Shown one piece after another: positions 44,790 through 54,815 of a stretch of DNA of 64,000 nucleotides. The stretch spans positions 310,001-374,000 of the forward strand of contig NZ_RZNB01000003.1 of assembly GCF_004078635.1 (NCBI RefSeq), read 5' to 3'. This DNA comes from Labedella phragmitis (GTDB taxonomy: Bacteria > Actinomycetota > Actinomycetes > Actinomycetales > Microbacteriaceae). The notes under the pieces were generated by a model that was not told the DNA's origin, made no database searches, and was given only the letters and a program-made list of their open reading frames with translations. The stretch's first letter is position 1; each line of letters starts with the position of its first letter. Position numbers and translations under genes: made by a program.

Positions 44790-44986
44790 CTCCCTCCGGG
44801 CACCGACTGTAAGGCGGGAATGTCCGCCGTGTAACGATCGCGTTTCCGCGAGTGGCCGCGTGCGGCCAGCGGCCTCTTCCGGCCAACTGCGTACGCCGCC
44901 CGCTCTCCAGAATGGGACGACCGGCGACCGGACGACCCGTGAGGGGCTCGGCTCGGCCGCGTTCCTGCATCCGACCGAAGGCCTCC

Positions 44987-47900
44987 GTGACCACTTCAGC
45001 CACAACCCCCGTTCCCCGGCGAGCGAGGACGTTCCGCCTCCTCGCCGCAGTGTCCGCCGCCATCGCCGTCACCGCGGCGGGGATGATGACGACGACATCG
45101 GCGATCGCCGCCGGCTCTCCGGCCACGATCGGCACGGCCCCCGCCGCAACGCCTCTCTCACCGGAACCCACCGACCTCCCGGACGGCCGCTACATCGTGA
45201 CGCTGCGCGACGAGGCCGTCGCGACGTACGGCGGCGGTCTCGCGAAGCTGCCGGGGACGGCGCCGACGCGGGGAGGGGACCTCGACATCGACTCCCGACG
45301 CGTCGTGGACTACTCCGCATACCTGGAGCGCACGCATGAGAGCGTGGCCGACTCCGTCGATGCGATCATCACGACCTCGTACACGATCACCACCAACGGC
45401 TTCTCGAGCGCACTCACCGGTGCGCAGGCCGCTGCTCTCACGGCCGACCCGCGCGTGGCCTCCGTCGTCCCCGACGAGCTGCTTCACCTGACGGCGACGT
45501 CGTCGACCGACTTCCTCGGGCTCGGCGGCGACGGCGGCGTCTGGGAGGAGACCGGCGGAGTCGCGTCCGCGGGCGAGGGCATCGTCATCGGCGTGATCGA
45601 CAGCGGCATCGCACCCGAGAACCCTTCCTTCGACGGTGACGCGCTCGGGAGCGCACCAGGCGCGGCCCCCTATCTCGACGGCGACGCGATCGTCTTCGAG
45701 AAGTCGGACGGCGGGGTGTTCCGGGGCGCGTGCGAAAGCGGCGACGGCTTCGACGCGAACGACTGCAACACGAAGCTCGTGACGGCCCGCTACTTCGTCG
45801 ACAACTACGGCGGCGACTACATCGGACATGACCGCGGCGAGTACCTCTCGCCGCGAGACGGCAGCGGACACGGCTCGCACACGTCGAGCACCGCCGCCGG
45901 AGACGCCGACGTCACGGCGACGGTCGCTGGGCGGGAGCTCGGTGCGTTCTCGGGAGTCGTCCCGGGTGCGAAGATCGCGATGTACAAGGCGTGCTGGACG
46001 GGCCCGACCGTCGGAGACGACGGCTGCGCCACGGGCGATCTGCTCGAGGCCATCGATGCCGCGGTCGCCGACGGCGTCGACGTGATCAACTACTCGATCG
46101 GCGGCGGTGCCGCCCAATCGACGCTCTCGATCACGGACCAGGCGTTCCTCCGGGCCGCCTCCGTCGGAGTCTTCGTCGCCGCGTCCGCCGGCAACGACGG
46201 ACCCGGCGCTTCCACCGCCGACAACGCTGCTCCGTGGATCACGACCGCCGCCGCGTCGACAATCCCCTCCTACGAGGCGACCGTGCGCCTCGGCGACGGC
46301 ACCGCCCACCTCGGCGGTTCGATCACCGTGCCGACGGACGCTCCGGTGACCGGTCCCGTCGTCGAGGCCGCAGCCGTCGCCATGCCCGGTGCCGAGGACG
46401 CGGCCCTCTGTGCTCCCGACACGTTGGATCCGTCGAAGACGGCCGGCACGATCGTGCTGTGCGATCGCGGCATCTACGACCGCGTCGCGAAGTCGGCCGA
46501 GGTCGAGCGCGCCGGCGGTATCGGCGTCGTACTCGTCAACCCGCAGGCCGACTCGCTCGACCTCGACACCCACTCGGTCCCCACCGTCCACGTCGACGCG
46601 GGCTCGGCCGCTGCCCTGCATGCCTACGCCCGGAACTCGGGCGCAACGGCGACGCTCGAGGACGGCAACACCGCCGGACTGCCGTCTCCCGCGACCCCGC
46701 AGGTCGCCGGGTTCTCCTCCCGTGGGCCGATCCTCGCGGACGGGGGTGACGTCCTGAAGCCCGACGTCACCGCTCCGGGCGTCGCGATCCTCGCGGCTTA
46801 CGCCAACGCCGACGACGCGGACCCCGCATTCGCACTCCTCTCCGGCACGTCGATGGCCTCTCCGCACGTCGCGGGCCTCGCGGCGCTCTACCTCGGCGAG
46901 CACCCGGCGGCGTCACCGGCCGAGATCAAGTCCGCCCTCATGACCACGGCGTACGACACCGTCGGCTCCGACGGCGCTACCACGAGCGACCCCTTCGCGC
47001 AGGGTGCCGGCCACGTCGACCCGACGCGGTACGTCGACCCGGGCATGCTCTACCTCAACGACACGGACGACTGGTACGGCTACGCGCAAGCGGTGAGCGG
47101 CGTGGACCTCGGCTTCGAGACGATCGAGCCCTCCTCCCTCAACCTCCCGTCGATCAGCGTCGGCGACCTCGCCGGCACGGAGACGGTCACGAGAACGGTC
47201 ACCTCGACGGGGGCCGCAACGTATACGGCGTCGCCCGTCGAGGTCCCGGGCATCACCGTCTCCGTCTCGCCCACAACGCTCACCTTCGACGAAGCAGGCC
47301 AGGAACTCCAGTACACCGTGACCTTCACACGCACCGACGCGCCGCTCGACGCCTTCGCGACGGGGAACCTGCGTTGGACGAACGGTGACGAAACCGTCAC
47401 GACTCCCCTCGCGGTCCGCCCGGTCTCGATCGGTGTGCCCGCCGAGGCGTCCGGCGAAGGAGTCGACGGCTCCGTCGAAATCCCGGTCTCCGTCGGCACG
47501 ACCGCGAGTCTCGACATCACCGAGACCGGTCTCGTGAAGGGTGATGTGCTCTACGGCGCGGGTCGCGCCGGAGTGAACGGCGCACCGTCGACGCGGGACC
47601 GGCACGTGATCCAGGTCCCGGAGGGCACGACCTTCGCGCGCTTCGCACTCGACGCTTCCGATGACACGGCCGACCTCGACCTGCACCTGTTCATGTACGA
47701 CGAGTATGAGCAGATCATCCCGCTGCAGCAAGGCACGACGCCGAACGCCGATGAGACCCTCGACGTCCCGGGCCTCTCGGCCGGGCGTTACCTCCTCGAG
47801 GTGGACTTCTACGCCGGTGACGGCGACCTCGATTACTCCCTCACGAGCTATCTCCTCGGCAAGGGGACGACGGAGGGAGCACTCACTGCCACTCCCGAGA

Positions 47901-49531
47901 AACTCGAGATGACGCTGGGCGAGCCGGCATCCGTCACGGCCACGTGGGCCGGACTCGAACCGGGTTCGCACTACTTCGGTCGCATCGGCTTCGGCAACAC
48001 GGGGCACAGTACGAACCTGACCGTGACGACACCGGGGTCCCCGGTTGCCCCGACGGACGAGCTCGCGTTGATGCTGGACCGACCATGGGCCCGCGCCGGC
48101 ACCGACGTCGCGGCGCACGCGAGCGGCCTCATCCCAGGCGGAGTGTTCACGCTCGCGCTCGACGGTACGACCGTCGTGACGGGCTTCGGAAGCGCGGGGG
48201 GAACCGCGGATCGCGCTATCCTCCTACCCGCCGACCTCGCCGAGGGGGAGCACGTCGTCACGGTGACGACCGCCGATGGTTCCGTCGACGCGGCGCTCAA
48301 CGTGTCGGAGCTCCTCGTCTTCACGATGATCGAGAACACGCAGTACGCCGCAGACGGCGCAGCGACGACGGGATTCGAGGTCCTCGTCGCGGGCTCCGGC
48401 GACGTGCACGTGACCCTCACCGGCTCGGCGGGCGTCCTGCTCGACGAGGACATCGCGGTCGCGTCCGACCCGATGTTCTACGTGGATTCCGTGCGTTCGA
48501 GCCGTGTCGCCGTGAGCCCGGGCGTGTACACGGCCGAGGCGTGGGCGACCGCGAGCGACGGCTCACTCACCCAGCGGACGACCTACGTCTTCACGGTCGA
48601 GCTCAGCAAGCCGAGCGACATCACCATCGCGGCGAATCCCGACGACGCCGATTTCGCCGACCTGACGTTCACCAACCGCTCCGGCGACGTTCTCGAGACG
48701 CGGCTCCGCTACAAGCTCTGCTCGGGACCCGTCGTGTTCACGACGATGTGGATCGACGAGACGGTCTATACGGAGACGTTCGACATGACCGGAGCGACGT
48801 CCGTCGAACTCCTGGCCGCCGATGACAGCGTGCTCGCGTTCTACGAGAACGAAGGACCGGCGCGGTGCGCTGCCGACCCGGCGATCTCGCAGGACTTCTG
48901 GGTGACGTTCGCGGACGGGCGGGACACGACCGAGGCGGCCGATGAAGAAGGGCTGGCCGCAGACGAACCGATCGAGATGACGTTCAGCAATCGCTACCCG
49001 GCCTGGAGCGGCGGCTTCGATTTCACGGCCGGCACCGGGAACTCGTTCTACGACGGCCGCATCTACGAGGAGCAGGTGAGTCATGACGTCGTCACCGAGG
49101 CGGGACCCGTCGTCGAGGTTCCGCTCGCCGTCTCCGAGGGTGATGACTACTGGGTCCGCGCCAAGTACGAGGTACTCTCCCCCGACATCCACATCTCCGC
49201 CCACCGCGTGATCTACGCGATGCCGGTCACCCTCGCGATGCTCGCCCCCGTCGCCGACGGCGAACCGGGTGACGGTGGCCCGGGTGACGGTGGCCCGGGT
49301 GACGGTGGCCCGGGTGACGGAGAACCCGGCGACGGCGAGACCGGGCCCGGAGAACCCGGCGACGGCGAGTCCGGCGGCGACGCCGGTGTCGGCGAAACCG
49401 ACCCCGACGACGGCCTCGCCACCACAGGCGGTGAGCTCCTGGGCGGCCTTTTCGCCGCGACCCTCCTCCTCGGCATCGGCTTCGCGGCGATGACGACCGG
49501 ACGCCGCAGCCGGGACGACCTCCGCGACTGA
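44987..49531 (+). CDS. Cell-wall-anchored S8 (subtilisin-like) serine protease
   Basis: A 1514-residue secreted protease. After the signal peptide comes an I9-type propeptide (DGRYIVTLRDEAVATYGGG), then the S8 domain with Asp205 (GVIDSGIAP), His295 (SGHGSHTSS) and Ser622 (SGTSMASPH), and a PA insert between His and Ser (IVLCDRGIYDRVAKSAEVE). A fibronectin-like and Ig-like beta-rich region follows, then a Gly/Asp/Pro linker, LATTG at 1477-1481, a hydrophobic helix and an RRSRDD tail: a class E sortase signal. GTG 44987 was chosen by position before the signal peptide; AAGG lies upstream. Confidence 0.9.
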   Translation: MTTSATTPVPRRARTFRLLAAVSAAIAVTAAGMMTTTSAIAAGSPATIGTAPAATPLSPEPTDLPDGRYIVTLRDEAVATYGGGLAKLPGTAPTRGGDLDIDSRRVVDYSAYLERTHESVADSVDAIITTSYTITTNGFSSALTGAQAAALTADPRVASVVPDELLHLTATSSTDFLGLGGDGGVWEETGGVASAGEGIVIGVIDSGIAPENPSFDGDALGSAPGAAPYLDGDAIVFEKSDGGVFRGACESGDGFDANDCNTKLVTARYFVDNYGGDYIGHDRGEYLSPRDGSGHGSHTSSTAAGDADVTATVAGRELGAFSGVVPGAKIAMYKACWTGPTVGDDGCATGDLLEAIDAAVADGVDVINYSIGGGAAQSTLSITDQAFLRAASVGVFVAASAGNDGPGASTADNAAPWITTAAASTIPSYEATVRLGDGTAHLGGSITVPTDAPVTGPVVEAAAVAMPGAEDAALCAPDTLDPSKTAGTIVLCDRGIYDRVAKSAEVERAGGIGVVLVNPQADSLDLDTHSVPTVHVDAGSAAALHAYARNSGATATLEDGNTAGLPSPATPQVAGFSSRGPILADGGDVLKPDVTAPGVAILAAYANADDADPAFALLSGTSMASPHVAGLAALYLGEHPAASPAEIKSALMTTAYDTVGSDGATTSDPFAQGAGHVDPTRYVDPGMLYLNDTDDWYGYAQAVSGVDLGFETIEPSSLNLPSISVGDLAGTETVTRTVTSTGAATYTASPVEVPGITVSVSPTTLTFDEAGQELQYTVTFTRTDAPLDAFATGNLRWTNGDETVTTPLAVRPVSIGVPAEASGEGVDGSVEIPVSVGTTASLDITETGLVKGDVLYGAGRAGVNGAPSTRDRHVIQVPEGTTFARFALDASDDTADLDLHLFMYDEYEQIIPLQQGTTPNADETLDVPGLSAGRYLLEVDFYAGDGDLDYSLTSYLLGKGTTEGALTATPEKLEMTLGEPASVTATWAGLEPGSHYFGRIGFGNTGHSTNLTVTTPGSPVAPTDELALMLDRPWARAGTDVAAHASGLIPGGVFTLALDGTTVVTGFGSAGGTADRAILLPADLAEGEHVVTVTTADGSVDAALNVSELLVFTMIENTQYAADGAATTGFEVLVAGSGDVHVTLTGSAGVLLDEDIAVASDPMFYVDSVRSSRVAVSPGVYTAEAWATASDGSLTQRTTYVFTVELSKPSDITIAANPDDADFADLTFTNRSGDVLETRLRYKLCSGPVVFTTMWIDETVYTETFDMTGATSVELLAADDSVLAFYENEGPARCAADPAISQDFWVTFADGRDTTEAADEEGLAADEPIEMTFSNRYPAWSGGFDFTAGTGNSFYDGRIYEEQVSHDVVTEAGPVVEVPLAVSEGDDYWVRAKYEVLSPDIHISAHRVIYAMPVTLAMLAPVADGEPGDGGPGDGGPGDGGPGDGEPGDGETGPGEPGDGESGGDAGVGETDPDDGLATTGGELLGGLFAATLLLGIGFAAMTTGRRSRDDLRD
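49266..49320 (+). repeat. 15-bp tandem repeat in the protease linker
   Basis: Unit CCGGGTGACGGTGGC, about 3.5 exact copies, encoding GDGGP repeats; degenerate GDGE repeats continue to about 49375. Typical wall-spanning linker, prone to length change. Confidence 0.85.
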
Positions 49532-49541
49532 CCGCGGAGAA

Positions 49542-49569
49542 CCGCGACCTTCGGGGGGGGGGGTCGCGG
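49542..49569 (+). terminator. Hairpin with G11 tract in its loop
   Basis: CCGCGACC (49542-49549) and GGTCGCGG (49562-49569), 8-bp perfect stem; the loop and right arm hold 11 consecutive G (49553-49563). Lies 11 bp after the protease stop. No U-tract. Confidence 0.5.
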
Positions 49570-49718
49570 CGGAAGACGCGAGCGGGGCGAGCCATCGGGT
49601 GGCGCGCTCCGCTCCGTCGTGCACCGGGCGCGAGAGCCTCGTCGCGAGCGCACAGCTCGATCTCGTCATCGCACCCCCCTGAACCAGCGGCGTGAGATGA
49701 CGAGCGGTCGGCGGTCGG

Positions 49719-50123
49719 TCAGTGACCGGCGCGCTCGGCCTTATTGACCTTCTGGGCCTTCTTCTCGGCCGCACGGGCGGCGTCGTCGCGCACAGCTGCA
49801 TGAGTCGCGCGCTCCGCGACGAGCCACTCCGGCATCTCCTCGAGGAGACTCTTGATCTCGGCGGTCGTCAGCACGTCGTCGACGCCCGCGCGAGCGAGAC
49901 CCGAGTTCGAGACGCCGAGCTTGCGCGCCACCTCCGAGCGCGGGTGGGGGCCCGTGCGGCGCAGCTCGGACAGCCACTCGGGCGGATCGGACTGCAGCGC
50001 GAGGAAGTCGTCGCGCGTCAGCTCGCCTTCCTGGAACTCCGCTGGGGTGGCGGGGAGATAGATCCCGAGCTTCTTCGCCGCCGTCTCCGGCTTCATCGAC
50101 TGGGTCTTCTTCTGCGCACTCAC
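49719..50123 (-). CDS. DUF5997 family protein
   Basis: A 134-residue soluble protein. MKPETAAKKLGIYLPATPAEF and the basic C-terminus (AEKKAQKVNKAERAGH) match the actinobacterial DUF5997 family; a helix-turn-helix-like segment VARKLGVSNSGLARAGVD suggests nucleic-acid binding. GTG 50123 has TAGCCT 6 nt upstream. Monocistronic by context, since the upstream DinB gene has its own start signal only 21 bp away. Function unknown. Confidence 0.78.
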   Translation of the reverse strand: MSAQKKTQSMKPETAAKKLGIYLPATPAEFQEGELTRDDFLALQSDPPEWLSELRRTGPHPRSEVARKLGVSNSGLARAGVDDVLTTAEIKSLLEEMPEWLVAERATHAAVRDDAARAAEKKAQKVNKAERAGH

Positions 50124-50129
50124 GTGCCC

Positions 50130-50135
50130 AGGCTA
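50130..50135 (-). promoter_or_regulatory. -10 box TAGCCT, leaderless start of DUF5997 gene
   Basis: TAGCCT on - then GGGCAC (6 nt) and GTG 50123, all within 12 bp of the DinB gene's stop. Confidence 0.5.
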
Positions 50136-50144
50136 TCGCCTCGG

Positions 50145-50663
50145 TCAGCGAGTGACGTCGTGGAGGTGGTGCACCGGATCGTGGATGAAGTACCGGCCGA
50201 GCGATTCGACCGTGAAACGGGAGCCGTCGCTCCGGAACGCCGTGCGCTCGAGCGCGGTCTCCGGCACGGACTCGAGCGTCCGGGCGAGCGCCTCGGCCGC
50301 GTCCCGCAATTCGCGGGCCACGACGACGGGGTCCTGCTCGGCGTAGCGGTCCTCGACGGCGGTCGCGTCCTGGTCCCAGTTCGCGAAGGTCGGGTCGTCC
50401 TCGGTCAGCGTAAGCCGGAACCGCTCATCGAAGATCCGGAAGACGTCCCGCACGTGCGCGGCGTATTCGAGCGGCGACCACGTGTCCTCGTCGGGACGCT
50501 CGCGCACGCCGGCCCGTTCGAGCACGGCGGGCCAGGCGTCCGCGTTCTCTCGCACCAGGGCCGGAATCTCGGTGAACGCCACGGCGCGGGTGTCGAGGCC
50601 GCAATCGGTACACGACTCCTCGAGCACCCAGGTCCAGTTCTTCGTATCGGGGATGATCGGCAT
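50145..50663 (-). CDS. DinB-like (YfiT/mycothiol-transferase fold) protein
   Basis: A 172-residue four-helix protein. His residues expected to bind metal are seen in EYAAHVRDVF and the C-terminal FIHDPVHHLHDV; WTWVLEESCTDCGLDT at the N-terminus marks the actinobacterial DinB_2/TIGR03083-like subgroup. Such proteins may transfer or use low-molecular thiols. ATG 50663 has TAGCGT 6 nt upstream. Substrate unknown. Confidence 0.82.
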   Translation of the reverse strand: MPIIPDTKNWTWVLEESCTDCGLDTRAVAFTEIPALVRENADAWPAVLERAGVRERPDEDTWSPLEYAAHVRDVFRIFDERFRLTLTEDDPTFANWDQDATAVEDRYAEQDPVVVARELRDAAEALARTLESVPETALERTAFRSDGSRFTVESLGRYFIHDPVHHLHDVTR

Positions 50664-50669
50664 AGGCCG

Positions 50670-50675
50670 ACGCTA
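50670..50675 (-). promoter_or_regulatory. -10 box TAGCGT, leaderless start of DinB gene
   Basis: TAGCGT on - then CGGCCT (6 nt) and ATG 50663. Confidence 0.5.
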
Positions 50676-50774
50676 GCGCCGAGAGACCGCCCGTGCCCGT
50701 CGAGATCCGGTCACCCTGCCACGCGATCCCGCCAACGATTCATGACTCGGCGACGTGCAACCCGATGACACCGA

Positions 50775-52145
50775 TCAGCATTCGATGACGTTGACGGCGA
50801 GGCCCCCGCGCGAGGTCTCCTTGTACTTCACCTTCATGTCTGCGCCCGTCTCCCGCATGGTCTTGATGGCCTTGTCGAGAGAGACCGTGTGCACGCCGTC
50901 GCCCCGCAGAGCCATGCGCGCCGCGTTGACCGCCGTATTGCTCGCGATGGCGTTCCGTTCGATGCAGGGGATCTGCACGAGGCCGCCCACCGGGTCGCAC
51001 GTGAGGCCCAGGTTGTGCTCGATGCCGATCTCCGCGGCGTTCTCGACCTGACCGGGCGTCCCGCCGAGCACCTCGCACAGTCCACCGGCCGCCATGGAGC
51101 ACGCCGACCCCACCTCCCCCTGGCACCCGACCTCCGCTCCCGAGATCGACGCGTTCTCCTTGAAGAGGATGCCGACGGCCGCGGCGGCGAGGAGGAACCG
51201 CACGACGCCGTCGTGGTCCGCTCCCGGCACGAAGCGCTCGTAGTAGTGGAGCACCGCCGGCACGATTCCCGCCGCCCCGTTCGTCGGCGCCGTGACGATT
51301 CGACCGCCCGACGCGTTCTCCTCGTTGACGGCGAGGGCGAAGAGGTTGACCCACTCCATCGGGTTGCTCTCGCCCGCTCCGTGCTCCGCCTCGAGCTCGG
51401 CGAACAGGCGCGGAGCCCGACGTGGCACGCGCAGCCCTCCCGGCAGCGTCGTCTCCGTGGTGGTGCACCCCGAGCGGACGCACTCCTGCATCGTCGCCCA
51501 GATCGAGAGCAGGCCGGAACGGATCTCCTCCTCGCTCCGCCATACGCGCTCGTTGGCGAGCATGACGTCGCTGATGGAGAGCCCGGACGCTCCGCAGTGC
51601 GCGAGCAGCTGCGCACCCGTCGTGAAGGGGAAGGGCACGGCGCTCTCCCGCACCACGACGCGGTCGGCGCCGACGGCCTCTTCATCCACGACGAAGCCGC
51701 CGCCGACCGAGTAGTAGACGCGTTCGCGCAGGAGGCGACCGTCGCCGTCCCACGCGGCGAACGTCATGCCGTTGGGGTGGGCCGGCAGTGAGCGACGCCG
51801 GTGCATCACGAGGTCATCCGCCGAGAACGCGATGCGGTGACGTCCCAGCAGGGCGATCGAGGCGTCGGCGCGCACGCGGGCAGCCCGGTCATCGGCCGTG
51901 CGCGTGTCGACGGTCTCGGGCTCGTCGCCCTCGAGCCCGAGGATGACGGCCTTCTCGGACCCGTGGCCGTGACCCGTCGCGCCGAGCGAACCGAACAGCT
52001 CGACGCACACCCGCCCGACCGCGGGGAGGAGCCCGTCGTGGTCCAGTCCGTCGACGAAACGTCGCGCCGCCCGCATCGGACCCACCGTGTGGGACGAGGA
52101 CGGACCGATCCCGACGCTGAACAGATCGAAGACACTCAACACCAT
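50775..52145 (-). CDS. sdaA: L-serine ammonia-lyase (iron-sulfur, single chain)
   Basis: A 456-residue [4Fe-4S] L-serine dehydratase that makes pyruvate and ammonia. The beta domain is N-terminal ([21 protein letters not shown]) and the alpha domain C-terminal ([16 protein letters not shown] and [20 protein letters not shown] with the cluster Cys residues, plus a final Cys in VNVIEC). Length matches the fused SdaA/SdaB form. GAGGCG lies before ATG 52145; an upstream reading was rejected as it enters the next gene. Lies 22 bp downstream of the lipoprotein gene. Confidence 0.93.
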   Translation of the reverse strand: MVLSVFDLFSVGIGPSSSHTVGPMRAARRFVDGLDHDGLLPAVGRVCVELFGSLGATGHGHGSEKAVILGLEGDEPETVDTRTADDRAARVRADASIALLGRHRIAFSADDLVMHRRRSLPAHPNGMTFAAWDGDGRLLRERVYYSVGGGFVVDEEAVGADRVVVRESAVPFPFTTGAQLLAHCGASGLSISDVMLANERVWRSEEEIRSGLLSIWATMQECVRSGCTTTETTLPGGLRVPRRAPRLFAELEAEHGAGESNPMEWVNLFALAVNEENASGGRIVTAPTNGAAGIVPAVLHYYERFVPGADHDGVVRFLLAAAAVGILFKENASISGAEVGCQGEVGSACSMAAGGLCEVLGGTPGQVENAAEIGIEHNLGLTCDPVGGLVQIPCIERNAIASNTAVNAARMALRGDGVHTVSLDKAIKTMRETGADMKVKYKETSRGGLAVNVIEC

Positions 52146-52167
52146 CGTCGTCGCCTCGGCCGGTCCG

Positions 52168-53418
52168 TTATTGGCAGACGGCCACGTCGGCGGATTCCGC
52201 CTGCATCTGCTCCGGGGACCACGGCAGCGTCGTCTCCGGAGCCTTGCCGTCGCCGGTGGCGGGCGCGGCGACGGCATAGGAGGCGAGCTCGAGAGCGAGG
52301 GCCCGGACGAGCTTCGACCGCGCGGACGAGGAGTTCAGCATGACCACGACGGTGAGCCCGCTCTCGGGGTCGCTGAACGCGGCGGTGGAGAACCCGGGGA
52401 TACTGCCCACCTGACCGCGGAGCGGCCCGATCTGGAACGCGCCGAAACCGTACGCCTGCCACGTCGGCACCTCGGCACCGAGCGGGATCGTCGTCCACAG
52501 CTTCTCCGTCGACTTCTCGGAGAACATCGCGCCCGTCGCGTAGGCCTGCGTGAACCGCTTGAGATCGTCGGCCGTCGTGACCGCCCCGCCGGCCGTTCCG
52601 AGCATCGACGGCGACAGCTCCGAGAGGTCCTTCGGTGAGGCGCAGTCGTCGTTCAGCACTTGGTACCCGTGCGGGGCCGGGTCCGGCAACGTCGTGGTCC
52701 GGGCACCGGGCAACGAGGACTGCGACATCCCGATCGGGTCGAACACGTAGCGATCGAAGAGTTCGGCGAGCGATTCGCCGCCGATGCGCTCGAGCGCCAT
52801 CCCGAGGAGGACGTAGGCCGTGTCATCCTCGGCATAAGCAGCCCCCGGCTCGGCGCCGCCGGATCGCGCGATACCGTCGGAGACGAGTTCCGACGCGACC
52901 CACGGCCGCGTCGGGTTCGTGACGAACTCGTCCTGGAAGGACGACCGGAAGTTGGCAAGTCCCGCGGTGCTCCGGCAGAGCTGGCCGAGAGTGACTCCCT
53001 CGATTCCCACGACGTTGACGAAGTCGCCCGCTGAGTCGTCGAGGGCGACCTTGCCCTCGTCGACGAGGCCGAAGAGGACGGCGCAGGTCATCGCCTTCGT
53101 GGTCGCCGCCGCGCGGAAGTGCATGTCGGGCGTCATCGGCCGGTCGCCGCCGAACTCGCTCGTGCCGTAACCCTCGAGGTGGAAGCCCGCCCAGGGCGCC
53201 CAGACCCCGACGATCGCGCCGGACGCGGCCGAGAGCGACATGCCACGCTCGACGGCGTCGTCGATCCGCGTGCGGATGTCATCGGGGAGGGGAGCGTCGG
53301 CTTGGGCGGGCAGGTCGATCGATGCGGATCCGTTGCTCGAACAACCGGCGAGGACGAGAAGGGTCGCAGCAGCCGTCACCGCGACGAGGCGGCGGCCGAT
53401 GCCCGAACGGAAGCGCAC
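52168..53418 (-). CDS. Class C beta-lactamase-fold lipoprotein lacking the catalytic Ser
   Basis: A 416-residue lipoprotein (lipobox LAGC, Cys26) of the serine hydrolase/beta-lactamase class C family. The SxxK box, usually FRIGSVTK, here reads FRAAATTK, so Ala105 (codon 53106-53104) stands where the nucleophile should be, with Lys108 kept. The YxN box reads YAE in [12 protein letters not shown], and the KTG-like box reads [10 protein letters not shown]. It is therefore likely a non-catalytic binding protein. GGGGAAGG before GTG 53418 supports expression. Many close family members keep the Ser. Confidence 0.82.
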   Translation of the reverse strand: MRFRSGIGRRLVAVTAAATLLVLAGCSSNGSASIDLPAQADAPLPDDIRTRIDDAVERGMSLSAASGAIVGVWAPWAGFHLEGYGTSEFGGDRPMTPDMHFRAAATTKAMTCAVLFGLVDEGKVALDDSAGDFVNVVGIEGVTLGQLCRSTAGLANFRSSFQDEFVTNPTRPWVASELVSDGIARSGGAEPGAAYAEDDTAYVLLGMALERIGGESLAELFDRYVFDPIGMSQSSLPGARTTTLPDPAPHGYQVLNDDCASPKDLSELSPSMLGTAGGAVTTADDLKRFTQAYATGAMFSEKSTEKLWTTIPLGAEVPTWQAYGFGAFQIGPLRGQVGSIPGFSTAAFSDPESGLTVVVMLNSSSARSKLVRALALELASYAVAAPATGDGKAPETTLPWSPEQMQAESADVAVCQ

Positions 53419-53481
53419 GTGAACCTTCCCCCTCTTTCTTCCTCCCGATCCTATCGCCGCGATCGCTCCTCGACCCGGGTC

Positions 53482-53511
53482 GTGACCGCACTGTTAGAGA
53501 GGCGCTATCAT
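53482..53511 (+). promoter_or_regulatory. Possible promoter of the DUF4383 gene
   Basis: GTGACC (53482-53487), 18-bp spacer, TATCAT (53506-53511). It would leave a leader of about 200 nt. The rest of the 299-bp gap 53419-53717 shows nothing else I can name. Confidence 0.3.
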
Positions 53512-53717
53512 CGCCGCCCCGGATCACTCGGCGACGGGCCGTACCCGTCGGAGCACCGCCCCCGGGCCGCCGGATGGTACAACACGGTCGCCGTTGTTTC
53601 CTAGGGGGCGAGCAACCTGAGCGTCTGCTGCGAAGGTGGGACCAAACCAGCGCGCCCGCTCCTCCGAATGCTCAGAAGACACGGCGGAGTCGGCCGTGCA
53701 CCAAGGAGGAAGAAAAA

Positions 53718-54125
53718 ATGCGCAATTCCGTGAATCGCCTCGTCGCCACCATCTTCGGCGCCGTCTACCTGCTCGTCGGTCTTCTCGGCTTCGCCGTGAC
53801 CGGTGGAGTGGACTTCATCGCGAACGAGGGCGGCCTGCTGCTCGGGATCTTCGAGGTGAACCCGCTCCACAACATCGCCCACCTCTTGATCGGTGCCGCG
53901 CTGCTCATCGCAGGGCTCTCGAGCATCTCGGCCGCCCGCACCGTCAACACGGTCGTCGGATTCGTCTACCTGCTCCTCGGCATCGTCGGATTCTTCATCG
54001 TCGACTCGGCGCTGAACATCCTCGCGCTCAACACGGCCGACCACTTCCTGCACCTCGCGAGCGCCATCGTTCTGCTCGGTGCCGGCCTGGGCGCCGACAA
54101 GCGCTCGCGCACCGCGACGGTCTGA
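53718..54125 (+). CDS. DUF4383 membrane protein
   Basis: A 135-residue protein with four membrane helices. NEGGLLLGIFEVNPLHNIAHLLIGAALL is the conserved centre of DUF4383 (residues about 35-62), with the HN-AH motif; the last helix has HFLHLASAIVLL. AGGAGGAAG precedes ATG 53718, a very strong ribosome site. The family is common and uncharacterised in actinobacteria. Confidence 0.85.
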   Translation: MRNSVNRLVATIFGAVYLLVGLLGFAVTGGVDFIANEGGLLLGIFEVNPLHNIAHLLIGAALLIAGLSSISAARTVNTVVGFVYLLLGIVGFFIVDSALNILALNTADHFLHLASAIVLLGAGLGADKRSRTATV

Positions 54126-54212
54126 GGCGACCGTCCCGGTCGGCGTCGAGCCGATCACCCGCACCACCACACCGGTCGGCTCAGCGCCGGCCGCACTGAG
54201 AGAGGAGAGCCC

Positions 54213-54755
54213 GTGTCGAGGAACATCAGCACGATGGTCGCCGTGTCCGGTCTGGGGACCGGACTCGTGCACCTGGCCGTCGGCGCGGGCTCTCCCCCTC
54301 CCTTCTTCATCGTCTTCGTGCTCGCCGGGATCGTCGGGATGGTGTGGGCGATGCTCACGCTCGTCCGTGGACGCGTCCTCGCCCCCCGCACGTTCGCGAT
54401 CGTCACTCTCCTGCCCGTCGCGTTCTGGGCCGCGAGTATCGCGCTCGGGGTCGGCGGCCTGCTTCCGCTCGGACCGCTCGCGGCCGCATCGGCGCTCGGC
54501 GTGATCTCCGCGGGTGTCGTGCTCTTCTCGCTCCGCCGCCCTGCGGAGCCGGAGCGCTCGACGACGGCGGCCGGTACCACGTCGGGCGAGGAACACCCCT
54601 GGCGTTTCATCGGATCGCTCGCGGCATCGGCCGCCATCGTCGCGGCCCTCGTCACTCCCGCGCTCTCCGGCACCTGGGCCGGCCAGTTCGCCGTTCCCCA
54701 CGGCAGCCACGACATCCCCGGCCCGGCCATCGAGGACGAGCACGGCGGTCACTGA
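54213..54755 (+). CDS. Hypothetical membrane protein
   Basis: A 180-residue protein with four hydrophobic segments and a final one near the C-terminus, ending in an acidic, His-containing tail (HGSHDIPGPAIEDEHGGH). GAGAGGAGAG lies before GTG 54213. It follows the DUF4383 gene by 87 bp on the same strand and may be co-transcribed. No family recognised; the His/Asp tail could bind a metal. Confidence 0.65.
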   Translation: MSRNISTMVAVSGLGTGLVHLAVGAGSPPPFFIVFVLAGIVGMVWAMLTLVRGRVLAPRTFAIVTLLPVAFWAASIALGVGGLLPLGPLAAASALGVISAGVVLFSLRRPAEPERSTTAAGTTSGEEHPWRFIGSLAASAAIVAALVTPALSGTWAGQFAVPHGSHDIPGPAIEDEHGGH

Positions 54756-54815
54756 CCGCTGACGCGCTCCCGTCGCCGCACCGGGGCTACGGCGTTCGCC
54801 TGCCTCTGTCCGGGC

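Noticed and set aside
45158-46903. A 581-codon open frame on - inside the S8 protease gene
   Set aside because: Compositional shadow of the protease frame; no domain, no start signal.
49266-49375. CRISPR-like short repeats
   Set aside because: In-frame GDGGP coding repeats without spacers, in a wall-anchor linker.
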